Shown here: piece after piece, positions 14,186 to 20,557 of the stretch | How positions within the stretch are numbered: position 1 is the first letter of the stretch | How the letters are laid out: each line of letters starts with the position of its first letter | IMG/VR virus record: IMGVR_UViG_3300035179_000030 | Span: 1-39,037 of that record | DNA from: a virus | DNA: 39,037 bases | Strand: one strand, 5' to 3' | Made by a program: the position numbers and the translations under genes | The notes under the pieces: model-generated | What the model was told of the DNA's origin: nothing | Database searches by the model: none | What the model saw: only the letters and a program-made list of their open reading frames with translations

Positions 14186-14415
14186 TTTCCCTTCTCCCCG
14201 AAGTCGCGGATTTCCATGGCGATCCGCGCAAAGATATCAACCCAGTCCGGGTGAGTATCAAATTTTCTTAGTCGCCCTTGCCATTCTCCCATCTTCTCGA
14301 TGAGGCGGCGGATGGCTTGACATTCCGGGCAATGCCCACCAAGGTGGAATGGGTGAACACAATCCATGAAATCATTTAAGTGCTCAATCAAATCCTTCTC
14401 GCTCGGCTCAGTCAT
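14182..14415 (-). CDS. Small Cys/His protein, paralogue A, 77 aa
   Basis: The start MTEPSEKDLIEHLN at 14415 has AAGGAGG upstream; a longer frame would run antisense-like sequence through the neighbouring gene. Residues 1-35 are closely related to the next gene upstream: both read LIEHLNDFMDCVHPF, then C-P-E-C-QAIRRLI and a C-terminal EIRDFG. The D-C-x-H … C-P-E-C pattern looks like a small zinc knuckle. The two genes are a tandem duplication that has since diverged in the middle. Confidence 0.7.
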   Translation of the reverse strand: MTEPSEKDLIEHLNDFMDCVHPFHLGGHCPECQAIRRLIEKMGEWQGRLRKFDTHPDWVDIFARIAMEIRDFGEKGK

Positions 14416-14677
14416 CGGGGGCCTCCTTCCCGAAGTCGCGGATTTCCCTTGCCAGCTCTTCCAATTCCAGCAATCGTTTGTTCTCGTCTTTCCCAAAGCC
14501 CATAATTTGATTAGCCCGTTTCTTCCACTCCCCCTGCTCCACGATGAGGCGGCGGATGGCTTGACATTCTGGGCAATAGCCGCAAATATCCCGATAGCTT
14601 CCAAGGCGAAATGGATGAACACAATCCATAAAGTCGTTTAGGTGCTCGATCAGTTCCTTCTCGCTCGGGTCAGTCAT
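14408..14677 (-). CDS. Small Cys/His protein, paralogue B, 89 aa
   Basis: Sister gene of 14182-14415, starting MTDPSEKELIEHLN. It carries an extra short loop (SYRDICG) before C-P-E-C-QAIRRLI and a longer helical C-terminus (KRLLELEELAREIRDFG). The stop overlaps the next start by 8 bases in the sequence ATGACTGA. It overlaps the preceding gene as ATGA. Retention of both copies suggests related but distinct partners. Confidence 0.7.
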   Translation of the reverse strand: MTDPSEKELIEHLNDFMDCVHPFRLGSYRDICGYCPECQAIRRLIVEQGEWKKRANQIMGFGKDENKRLLELEELAREIRDFGKEAPDD

Positions 14678-14859
14678 GGCTTCTTCCTCCCCACTTCCTC
14701 AACGCGGATGCGGACGACGGAATATGGCCCCCCGAGCGGGTCTTCCTCATAGGCGTTTTTGGCTAATTGTCGTCCATGCTTTCTTGCTGTCCAAGGCAAC
14801 AATTCCGTCTTCCATTTAACGCACCACCAAAATTCAGGCTTGCTCATCGGCTCAGTCAT
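14674..14859 (-). CDS. Small basic protein, 61 aa
   Basis: The start MTEPMSKPEFWW at 14859 follows GGGGAG. It is aromatic and basic (WWCVKWKTELLPWTARKHGR), then a YSVVRIRVEEVGRKKP C-terminus. It begins inside the stop of the 54-residue gene through the shared ATGACTGA junction. No family is recognised. Confidence 0.6.
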   Translation of the reverse strand: MTEPMSKPEFWWCVKWKTELLPWTARKHGRQLAKNAYEEDPLGGPYSVVRIRVEEVGRKKP

Positions 14860-15016
14860 TAGGTGTCTCCCCTGGGAACACGGCAACAAGAGGACCAAAT
14901 TCATGTGTAAGAACGCCCCCGTTCCATAGATACGCAATCCATAAATAACCAACTTGAGTAGTCACAGAAAATCTGTTAATTACTGCCTTCGCGTTCGTCT
15001 CACTCGGGTCAGTCAT
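14852..15016 (-). CDS. Small protein, 54 aa, in overlapping array
   Basis: Short gene with AAAGGAG seven bases before its ATG. It starts inside the end of the 74-residue gene and ends inside the start of the 61-residue gene, both by 8-base ATGACTGA overlaps. The product begins MTDPSETNAKAVINRF and has an aromatic middle (YLWIAYLWNGG). It shares the MT(D/E)P start and the ETPND end with its neighbours. Function unknown. Confidence 0.6.
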   Translation of the reverse strand: MTDPSETNAKAVINRFSVTTQVGYLWIAYLWNGGVLTHEFGPLVAVFPGETPND

Positions 15017-15233
15017 TAGGAGTCTCCTTTAATGCCCTTAGCCAAAGGACTTCTCCGTCTACATCGCCTATTTTCATGCGCCCTTTTTCATGCGGGCAAT
15101 TTTTTTCTCGGCAAGGAAAGCATGGTCCAGCCTCACCACAGTCAATCCCGCCACAAAGAATCTTCGCACAGGAATCAAAGCAAAATTTGTCCACGAGTTC
15201 TTTTTGGATGAATGGGCTAACGGCGAATAGCAT
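15009..15233 (-). CDS. Cysteine-rich small protein, 74 aa
   Basis: The start MLFAVSPFIQKELV at 15233 follows AAAGGAG. Residues ~17-47 hold eight cysteines in FCFDSCAKILCGGIDC and PCFPCREKNC, enough for two metal sites. The C-terminal part is a small beta-like segment ending LRALKETPND. The stop overlaps the next start as ATGACTGA. It could be a zinc- or iron-binding accessory protein. Confidence 0.65.
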   Translation of the reverse strand: MLFAVSPFIQKELVDKFCFDSCAKILCGGIDCGEAGPCFPCREKNCPHEKGRMKIGDVDGEVLWLRALKETPND

Positions 15234-15234
15234 C

Positions 15235-15411
15235 TCAATCTCCTTTGCTCACCTTCCCGCTTCCCATATCCGTCGTCTGCCTCGCCCATGCGTCCTCATG
15301 GCGCGAGCACCTATCCACCAGCGAAGTGACAACAATGAACAGCGCGACGAGGAAGATGACGGCCCAGGCGACGGCGAAGAGGCGATGTGCCCTGAGCGTT
15401 GCGGCAGTCAT
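15235..15411 (-). CDS. Single-pass membrane protein, 58 aa
   Basis: Short gene whose ATG overlaps the stop of the upstream DnaJ-zinc-finger-like gene (ATGA). The product starts MTAATLRAHRLFAVAWA. Residues ~11-32 are one strongly hydrophobic helix (VIFLVALFIVV core) with Arg/His before it, so the N-terminus is probably inside. The soluble tail is ~25 residues. Its stop lies two bases before the next gene's start. Function unknown. Confidence 0.65.
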   Translation of the reverse strand: MTAATLRAHRLFAVAWAVIFLVALFIVVTSLVDRCSRHEDAWARQTTDMGSGKVSKGD

Positions 15412-15590
15412 GGCTTGGCCTTATCGTCGGAAGTGGGAATCTCGTGTACCCAGCCCGTTCCATGACAAGTGCGGCAACAAATCATGGGCCATGCTTCACC
15501 ATTGGGACCGCAATATGACATAGGGCCTTCGGGCACGGGGTCGGGTATTTTCCCTTTACCATGACAAGTCGGACACAATAATTCATACAT
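15408..15590 (-). CDS. DnaJ-type zinc-finger protein, 60 aa
   Basis: The start MYELLCPTCHGKGK at 15590 follows GGAGGAG. Two C-x-x-C-H-G-x-G motifs (CPTCHGKG near residue 6 and CRTCHGTG near 39) match half of the DnaJ cysteine-rich domain, which uses such pairs to bind one zinc. No J-domain is present. Stand-alone versions act as small adapters in several phages. Membrane or DNA functions are not indicated. Confidence 0.7.
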   Translation of the reverse strand: MYELLCPTCHGKGKIPDPVPEGPMSYCGPNGEAWPMICCRTCHGTGWVHEIPTSDDKAKP

Positions 15591-15599
15591 CTTCTCCTC

Positions 15600-15920
15600 C
15601 TATATCGGCAATTCCATTTGCCTCGTCTCGAATAGATGCCCATGCGCTCGCCTCACCATAGCGGCGCGGACCATCTCGCTCTTGACCCGCTTGCGCAGCC
15701 CGTCACAGAACTCCTCCACCTCACTCGCCGTATCGGGCCACCAGATACCCTCCTGCCCGGAGACGCAAGGCAACTCACTGTAGAGCTCTCGGAGATCCCG
15801 ATCGCCGATGTCGTGCCCCACCTGCAACAGATAATCGCGCAGGTCATGGCGGGTGATCGCCCTGGCACGACCCGCATGCTGAGTGCGGAGCTTGTCGAGG
15901 ATGAGACGGCGGAGGGTCAT
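15600..15920 (-). CDS. Winged-helix-like protein, 106 aa
   Basis: A basic helical protein starting MTLRRLILDKLRTQHAG. Residues ~20-65 (AITRHDLRDYLLQVGHDIGDRDLRELYSEL) with a following GIWWPD strand resemble a winged helix, and the C-terminus is Arg-rich (KSEMVRAAMVRRAHGH). It could bind DNA near the replication genes. The ribosome site is weak (GAGGAAT), so the start is less certain. Confidence 0.6.
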   Translation of the reverse strand: MTLRRLILDKLRTQHAGRARAITRHDLRDYLLQVGHDIGDRDLRELYSELPCVSGQEGIWWPDTASEVEEFCDGLRKRVKSEMVRAAMVRRAHGHLFETRQMELPI

Positions 15921-15923
15921 GGG

Positions 15924-16142
15924 TTATAATTCCTCAAATACAATTTTCATTTCTCGGGTTTCCCAATAATCCCCATGAGCCGTAAATCCACAATAAGGAC
16001 ACGATATTGTTTCTCCATCCTTGTTGAACATTTGCGGCTTCTTGTTTTTGGGGACACTTTTCCAACAAACACAGCCCTTATTACTACAAACGAAATACTG
16101 AATTCGCCTACACTTAGGGCAAGTGAGTGATTTATTTTTCAC
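15924..16142 (-). CDS. Two-cluster zinc-ribbon protein, 72 aa
   Basis: Translation starts at GTG (16142) within the preceding stop (GTGA), after a GGAG site. Metal-type pairs are CPKC (residues 8-11), C-x4-C-x-C around 19-26, and CPYC near 48-51. The remaining sequence is basic and aromatic. A role as a nucleic-acid- or protein-binding ribbon is likely. Confidence 0.65.
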   Translation of the reverse strand: MKNKSLTCPKCRRIQYFVCSNKGCVCWKSVPKNKKPQMFNKDGETISCPYCGFTAHGDYWETREMKIVFEEL

Positions 16143-16366
16143 CCTTCTTCTCCAGGGAGACGATCTCCCCCCGCCTCAGCCTTGTAGTCGTGCACCTTGA
16201 ACTTCCGCGTCCTTCGTCGTCTATCCTGTTCTGCCTCTAGCTTCACCCTCTCCCCCGCCTCATGCCATAGTCGTTTACATCGCTGACCCTCGGGACATGC
16301 GCAGAACACGGCGGTATTATGTTTGAGGTACATACCCTCACTGTGACATTCACAATCGGGGTTCAT
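16139..16366 (-). CDS. Small Cys-rich, basic protein, 75 aa
   Basis: The N-terminus MNPDCECHSEGMYLKHN and FCACPEGQRCKRLWHE hold six cysteines and three histidines, followed by a long charged helix (ERVKLEAEQDRRRRTRKFK). It overlaps the end of the replication initiator by 17 bases, with AAGGAT as ribosome site. It might be a replication accessory such as a helicase-loader partner, but only position supports that. Confidence 0.6.
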   Translation of the reverse strand: MNPDCECHSEGMYLKHNTAVFCACPEGQRCKRLWHEAGERVKLEAEQDRRRRTRKFKVHDYKAEAGGDRLPGEEG

Positions 16367-17060
16367 ATTTGAAATCCTTGTAGGTCATGTATCGCTCTTT
16401 ATTCAGGAACGTCATGACATGAAGCGGCTGCTGCTTAAAGTTCTCGTTGAGTTCCTTGTGTTTGAGGAACCCCAGGTATCCGGCGAACCCGGCTTTGAGC
16501 TCGTCCAGGTAGCCGCCCTTGACCAACTCAGCAAACCGCTGGCCGCACGCCTTTTTGTGGAATCTTCCTTCTCTTGGGTAAGCTGTCCAGAATTCTTCAA
16601 AGAGCCGGCCGGTATTGTCGGCCTTTATATCTTTCGTATCGTTTCGTATCGTATCGTTTCGTATCGTATCAGAAGGGGCCGGTTTAGCGGCCATCGTGTC
16701 CGCTTTATCGGCCATCATGGCCGCATTGATCCTCCTTCGATGCCTTTCCGAGGCGATATATTTCTCAAATGAGACGAGGCGAAGGGTCCCATCATCCAGG
16801 CGTTCAAATTTACCAACCTCGATACAACGTTCAATCGTCCTCTCAAGTAATCTCTTATCAAGGCAAAGGAATCCGGCTAGTTGTTCTAGGCGATAGGGCA
16901 CGCCAACATTGGCGCGAATATATCCTTCATCCTTTTGGGCCAATGCCATGAGATCGATGAAAATCCCGCGCTCCGGTGGCGAGAGTTCAATTCGGGTAGA
17001 ACCGAAAAGCCATTTGTCTATCCAGAACGGAAACCAATTGGGGGCGATTTTATTTCTCAT
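16350..17060 (-). CDS. Replication initiator (O-like / replisome organiser)
   Basis: A 236-residue protein. Residues 1-105 form a winged-helix domain of the type at the N-terminus of phage replisome organisers (WFPFWIDKWLFGSTRIELSP, then GIFIDLMALAQKDEGYI and a LAGFLCLDKRLLERTIERC recognition region). A disordered linker (~110-150) contains a DTIRN repeat encoded by the iterons. Residues ~150-225 carry the FEEFWTAYPREGRFHKKAC … PLHVMTFLNKERYM block seen in phage replication proteins that load the helicase. The start has AGGAG upstream. It should bind the origin and recruit the host DnaB-type helicase. Confidence 0.82.
   Translation of the reverse strand: MRNKIAPNWFPFWIDKWLFGSTRIELSPPERGIFIDLMALAQKDEGYIRANVGVPYRLEQLAGFLCLDKRLLERTIERCIEVGKFERLDDGTLRLVSFEKYIASERHRRRINAAMMADKADTMAAKPAPSDTIRNDTIRNDTKDIKADNTGRLFEEFWTAYPREGRFHKKACGQRFAELVKGGYLDELKAGFAGYLGFLKHKELNENFKQQPLHVMTFLNKERYMTYKDFKYEPRL
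16632..16670. repeat. 15-bp tandem iterons inside the initiator gene (candidate origin)
   Basis: The 15-mer GTTTCGTATCGTATC occurs twice without a gap (16641-16655 and 16656-16670) and is preceded by a partial copy (16632-16640). It encodes the repeated DTIRN in the linker of the initiator. In lambdoid phages the origin iterons lie at the same place, inside the O gene between the DNA-binding and helicase-loading parts. Confidence 0.65.
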
Positions 17061-17247
17061 GTGCTCCTATTTGGGGCGGGGGTGGGGACGGACGCCATTC
17101 TAATTCCGGGCTGCCATCCGTCCCTATTTTATTATCCCGGCTTCGGACACCCCCATAGAGAAAGGAGCCGGCGGGGCGGGTAAGAAAGGAGGGCAAAGTC
17201 CCGCCCCACGGACTAACCGGCCGGCTCACTGTGTTCACTTTTTTCAT
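17050..17247 (-). CDS. Doubtful 65-aa frame across structured element
   Basis: An open frame starts at ATG 17247, overlaps the previous stop as ATGA and ends 11 bases inside the initiator gene. Against it: no ribosome site, a product without recognisable fold (runs of Pro and Gly, PPPPQIG end), and two long hairpins that fill the same DNA. I regard it as unlikely and list it only because the junctions fit the local gene packing. Confidence 0.2.
   Translation of the reverse strand: MKKVNTVSRPVSPWGGTLPSFLTRPAGSFLYGGVRSRDNKIGTDGSPELEWRPSPPPPQIGAHEK
17085..17227 (-). ncRNA. Structured non-coding element with two long hairpins
   Basis: Hairpin 1: 17085-17092 pairs with 17117-17124 (GGGACGGA/TCCGTCCC, 8 bp, 24-base loop). 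Hairpin 2: an outer stem 17165-17172 with 17220-17227 (GAGCCGGC/GCCGGCTC) stacks on an inner stem 17173-17180 with 17200-17207 (GGGGCGGG/CCCGCCCC). On one side, 17208-17219 is a 12-base bulge able to form its own CGG/CCG mini-hairpin. The inner loop contains AGGAGGG, whose complement on the transcribed strand is anti-Shine-Dalgarno-like. It sits directly upstream of the replication initiator. An RNA regulator, a 5' leader or part of the replication origin are all possible. Confidence 0.55.
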
Positions 17248-17435
17248 GCTTCTAGGATTTTCACCTTCACGATTTTGTGGGTTCCGCGCCTTCTGGCTAA
17301 TCGAAAATCACCGGCTATTTGATACCACCATTCCAAAACTTCCTTTCTTGTTTCCCTTACACTACCGTTTATAATCCAAGGATTTCTTCCACAAAAAGAT
17401 TTCATTGCCCAGGCATCATATTTTGGTTTGCTCAT
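17244..17435 (-). CDS. Small basic protein, 63 aa
   Basis: The start MSKPKYDAWAMKSF at 17435 follows AAAGGAG. It overlaps the upstream stop by one base (TGATG). The protein is basic and aromatic, with a RETRKEVLEWWYQIAGDF helix and a TrpTrp pair, ending in strands (GTHKIVKVKILEA). It resembles small phage proteins made near replication genes. No motif gives a function. Confidence 0.65.
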   Translation of the reverse strand: MSKPKYDAWAMKSFCGRNPWIINGSVRETRKEVLEWWYQIAGDFRLARRRGTHKIVKVKILEA

Positions 17436-17602
17436 CACACTCTCCTTTCTGGCCTCATCCTTTTTGCCTCAACCATGCGCACGGGCGGTTTGTCCACGTC
17501 GCGTTCATCACCACAACCCATGCAGACGGCCGTATTGTCCCACCGGACCCGGTGGACCGTGATCCCCCGGCACTTCTCGCAAAACAGCATGGCTTCAGGC
17601 AT
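17435..17602 (-). CDS. Zinc-ribbon protein, 55 aa
   Basis: The start MPEAMLFCEKCRG at 17602 overlaps the end of the coiled-coil gene by 8 bases. CEKC (residues 8-11) and CMGC (27-30) form a classic zinc ribbon around TVHRVRWDN. The tail is basic (AKRMRPERRV). Likely nucleic-acid binding. It accompanies the recombination genes. Confidence 0.65.
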   Translation of the reverse strand: MPEAMLFCEKCRGITVHRVRWDNTAVCMGCGDERDVDKPPVRMVEAKRMRPERRV

Positions 17603-18260
17603 AGGAGCCCCTTGCCGCGATGATCTTCTCGGAGAATGCGCGGACACCGGGAATGTTCGTCTCGCCCTTGCACGCCTGCACGACCTTGCCGATGCGAACG
17701 AGATCCGGGGTTAGGTATTCCCGGGGCAGGAGCTTCGGGTCCGTGATCTCGAAGCGCCATACCTCACGCGTGGAAATCCCTTGTGTCTGCTGGCGCTGCG
17801 GAATGATTGGCGGTGGCGGCGCGGCCACTTCAACCCTGGCGGCCTCCTCGATGATCCTCTGCGCCTCTTTCGCCTTGCCTTCGGCCTCCGCCTTCATCGC
17901 CTTTTCCAGGGCCTCTTTCTCAGCCCGTTGACGTTCCCATTCGGCCCGGCGCGCAGCCTCCTCAGCTTCACGCCTGATCCGATCCTGCTCCTGAAGATAG
18001 GCGCTGATCTTTGGTTTGACCATCCGCTCAGCTTGGGCCAGGGGGTCCTCGAATTTCTTTTTCTGCACCAGGGCTTTTTTGTGTGCCTCGTGGGCGGCCT
18101 GGACGATCGGATCGAACGTCGAATCAATCTCCCTCTGAAGCGCCTTGATGCCGAGGAGGAATTCATTAGCGATAGAGAGCGTCGCCTGATCCTTAATCTG
18201 GATTTCGGCGGCCCGGATCGGAAAACTTAAAACGCGCTTTTCGAGTTCTTCTTGCATCAT
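17595..18260 (-). CDS. Coiled-coil recombination-module protein, 221 aa
   Basis: Residues ~1-60 are helical (ANEFLLGIKALQREIDSTFD); 60-150 is a long Glu/Lys/Arg/Ala coiled coil (PLAQAERMVKPKISAYLQEQ and EEAARRAEWERQRAEKEA); then a Pro/Gln hinge (APPPPIIPQRQQTQG). The C-terminal domain reads REVWRFEITDPKLLPREYLT then IGKVVQACKGETNIPGV. This architecture is a recurrent unnamed phage protein encoded beside nuclease/annealing pairs. It starts at overlapping ATGs (18260/18257) in the nuclease stop. A scaffold role for recombination is inferred from context. Confidence 0.7.
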   Translation of the reverse strand: MMQEELEKRVLSFPIRAAEIQIKDQATLSIANEFLLGIKALQREIDSTFDPIVQAAHEAHKKALVQKKKFEDPLAQAERMVKPKISAYLQEQDRIRREAEEAARRAEWERQRAEKEALEKAMKAEAEGKAKEAQRIIEEAARVEVAAPPPPIIPQRQQTQGISTREVWRFEITDPKLLPREYLTPDLVRIGKVVQACKGETNIPGVRAFSEKIIAARGSYA

Positions 18261-19219
18261 AACCTCTCAATCGAAGTTCGGAATGCTTGTTTCTTGATGG
18301 CATACTGAGACTTGATATCCTTGGGGATATCATAGGAGGTTGTCTCATAAGGCTTGCTTTCGATCATCCACTCGCCCACGACGGCCGTCCGGCCCCGGAA
18401 CCCCTCTTTGATCTCTTTATCAAGCGCCTCGAATTCCTTGGCCGTCTCCTGAAGTTCTCCCCGCCGAGCCAACTTCACTTCGAGCTCCGGGTCTTGGAGA
18501 ATATCGATCCCCGGACCGTAGTCCTGTCCAGGAAAGCAAGCCGTCTTGGCGAATGGGCAATTCTTGCAATCATCGATGAGCGCAACCGGCGGCTCTGTCC
18601 CGGCTTTGACATGGGCGTTGACGGCTTCGAGCTTTTTAAGAATCCCCTCGACATACTCAAGTGCCGGACCATCAAGCGAAAAAACCTTCTGAAGTTTCTC
18701 GCCCGTCTGTTTGTTTTTGAAAATGATGAGGCCGGTATCCACACCCTCCATGAGCATGTAGAGAAGAATCTGCGCCGGATACTTGCGGACCCAGGGATAC
18801 TTGGATTTGACCATGTCCTCCGGTTTGACATCGCGCAGGGCGGGGAAAACATTAGGGGAGCAACTTTTGAGTTCGATGGGAACATAGCCCCCATCGATGG
18901 CCAGCTTGCCATCAATCCGGCCCGTGAGCTCGAATTTCGGCCACTCATAGGCTCTTTGTTGCTCTGTCACCTTGATTCCGGCAGAGGCGAGCGCCCGAAG
19001 CAATGCATCCTCATGGAGATTTCCTTCGTCGAAAATCCGCTGGAGCCCGACATCATGGAGGGTACGGAGTTCGTTTTTTGTCCGGGCTAGGACCAGGAAC
19101 CGCCCACAAGGATGGCCCGCTTCTGAAGCATGGTTGCGCGGATGAGGAAAGAGTTTGATTCGCTTTTCGGCTTCGGCGTCAAGCGCAGCCGGAATATCAG
19201 GAATAAGCAAAGCGTTCAT
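18257..19219 (-). CDS. Cas4-like PD-(D/E)XK exonuclease with Fe-S-type cysteines
   Basis: A 320-residue nuclease of the RecB/Cas4 superfamily. The catalytic layout is visible: an upstream acidic/His segment (FDEGNLHED, residues 63-71), LTGRIDGKL (D103), PIELKSC (E116, K118) and a Q-x3-Y motif (AQILLY, Q150). Four cysteines, C38 (GHPCGR) and C218/C221/C228 (DDCKNCPFAKTAC), match the [4Fe-4S] clasp of Cas4 and AddB. It should resect DNA ends to give single strands for the annealing protein encoded just upstream (ATGA overlap). No cas genes or CRISPR array are present, so this is a phage recombination enzyme. Confidence 0.82.
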   Translation of the reverse strand: MNALLIPDIPAALDAEAEKRIKLFPHPRNHASEAGHPCGRFLVLARTKNELRTLHDVGLQRIFDEGNLHEDALLRALASAGIKVTEQQRAYEWPKFELTGRIDGKLAIDGGYVPIELKSCSPNVFPALRDVKPEDMVKSKYPWVRKYPAQILLYMLMEGVDTGLIIFKNKQTGEKLQKVFSLDGPALEYVEGILKKLEAVNAHVKAGTEPPVALIDDCKNCPFAKTACFPGQDYGPGIDILQDPELEVKLARRGELQETAKEFEALDKEIKEGFRGRTAVVGEWMIESKPYETTSYDIPKDIKSQYAIKKQAFRTSIERL

Positions 19220-20100
19220 CCCTCGGCTCCCGGCTCGCGCGGTTCGGCGGCCTTGTCGTAGTCTTTCTTGACCCGGCCGTAGGTGGTTTTAATCCACTTC
19301 TCGGACATATTCGCCAGGGAGGTTGCCTTGTGTTCCTTCTTTTCGCCATCAACCCAAAAGGAGTATTTTTCCAGGAGTTTCGCGGCACCGGCCTTGTCGT
19401 TATTCGCCATCCGCATGAGCATGTCTCCGAGCTTCGTTCGAACGTCTTTTCCTTCTTCCGATATCTCCGTTTCCGCCCGCTCGCGGCCAGCCATATACTC
19501 GACCCGGGCAATTTTTGTCCGATCTATCCCGGCGGCGGTAAGGTCTTCCCAAGTAACGGACATCAGGCCGATCACGCGCTTGATGAGTCGGTTGTAGAGA
19601 TTCGTCACGGCCTTCCGGCGGATGTTCGCCATGTCCACTTCCTCAATCGCCCGCCAAGCCCGCGTTGATTTGTCCCAACCGAAAAATTTGTCTCGCTGCG
19701 AACAAACGCCCATGTCCTCGACATATCGCCCGAGTTTCTTCGAGTATGCCTTGCCGGAAGCCACATAGGTATAGTAGCGACCCTTGTTGTCTTCGGCCCA
19801 TTCGAGGGCCAGGCGGACTTCGGAGATGTCAACCCCGAAGCCGATGGCGACATTTTCTGTTCCCCTATCCATCAGATACGGCCCGCCCATGTCGACCCAA
19901 TCCGATGATTTTGTCAGTTTCAGGGCGACGACCTTGATCCGGTTGAAAAGCTGGATATTCTTTTCGATTCCGGCCAACTCACGTTCGATATCGATTCCCC
20001 GGGCCGGAAGATTGATAAGAGAAACCTCCGGCGATATCACCCTTTCATCGATGGGTTCGGTTACCGCGATACTTCCGTTTTGTGTTTTTGCCTCGTTCAT
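19216..20100 (-). CDS. Candidate single-strand annealing protein (Rad52-like), 294 aa
   Basis: The core (residues ~55-205) shows the order of a widespread phage protein: LTKSSDWVDMGGPYLMDRG, then ENVAIGFGVDI, a strand pair around NKGRYYTYVASGKAYSK, GVCSQRDKFFG, and a helical ANIRRKAVTNLYNRLIKRVIGL with a VTWEDLTAAGI end. This loosely follows the 'DWV..GkPYL…GAE' layout that I associate with Rad52/Sak-type annealing proteins. The C-terminal 80 residues are helical and charged. It directly precedes the Cas4-like nuclease. The functional call is inferred from context and weak similarity. The start has AAGGAGG. Confidence 0.55.
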   Translation of the reverse strand: MNEAKTQNGSIAVTEPIDERVISPEVSLINLPARGIDIERELAGIEKNIQLFNRIKVVALKLTKSSDWVDMGGPYLMDRGTENVAIGFGVDISEVRLALEWAEDNKGRYYTYVASGKAYSKKLGRYVEDMGVCSQRDKFFGWDKSTRAWRAIEEVDMANIRRKAVTNLYNRLIKRVIGLMSVTWEDLTAAGIDRTKIARVEYMAGRERAETEISEEGKDVRTKLGDMLMRMANNDKAGAAKLLEKYSFWVDGEKKEHKATSLANMSEKWIKTTYGRVKKDYDKAAEPREPGAEG

Positions 20101-20312
20101 GCAAACCTCCTTCCGATTTGTTCATGCGCATCAAACACGATCACCCCGACCTGCCCGTTGAAGACCCCATCCAGGAACGGCGAGAAGTCGTCGATGTTCT
20201 TGACATCATTCTCGTACTGAAATAGAATGTGGATGAGTTCACCGCGGGTCAGCGCGATCCGCTTCTCTTTCGTCCCCGTGTTCACGCATGGGGACGCTTC
20301 TGTTTCGCTCAC
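20097..20312 (-). CDS. Small protein, 71 aa
   Basis: GTG start at 20312, after AAAGGAGG, overlapping the upstream stop as GTGA. The middle is ALTRGELIHILFQYENDVKN, an amphipathic helix, followed by strands (GQVGVIVFDAHEQIG). No cysteine cluster or membrane segment. It lies at the head of the recombination genes and may be a small regulator; family unknown. Confidence 0.6.
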   Translation of the reverse strand: MSETEASPCVNTGTKEKRIALTRGELIHILFQYENDVKNIDDFSPFLDGVFNGQVGVIVFDAHEQIGRRFA

Positions 20313-20557
20313 GTCGCCTCCTTTCCAAACAATTCCCCTTGCCCCGCTGAAAAGTTGAGGGCGAGGCCATCCCCGCCCTCGTTTCCAGCACCCGAGAACT
20401 CCGTCTTAGATGTACCTCTCCTTCTCCTCCTTATTCGGAATTTGATATCCTTGCGGACCTTGTTTTCATTAACTTCGTGGCACATCATCCGGCCCCGCTT
20501 GTTGGCTAGGCTAGGGTAGCCGCACTTGGGACAGGTGGCACGGTGAAGAATGATCAT
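20309..20557 (-). CDS. Zinc-ribbon, Arg-rich protein, 82 aa
   Basis: The start MIILHRATCPKCGY at 20557 overlaps the HNH gene's stop (ATGA) and has AAGGAAG upstream. CPKC (residues 9-12) and a third cysteine near 26 suggest a half zinc ribbon. Residues ~40-52 are a dense basic run (KFRIRRRRRGTSK), good for nucleic-acid binding. The Gly-rich C-terminus ends AGQGELFGKEAT, similar in style to sliding-clamp or SSB-type peptide tails. Confidence 0.6.
   Translation of the reverse strand: MIILHRATCPKCGYPSLANKRGRMMCHEVNENKVRKDIKFRIRRRRRGTSKTEFSGAGNEGGDGLALNFSAGQGELFGKEAT

Noticed and set aside
18287-19090. Plus-strand frame of 267 codons opposite the Cas4-like nuclease
   Set aside because: It lies fully inside a gene with clear catalytic residues, and its own product shows no domain.
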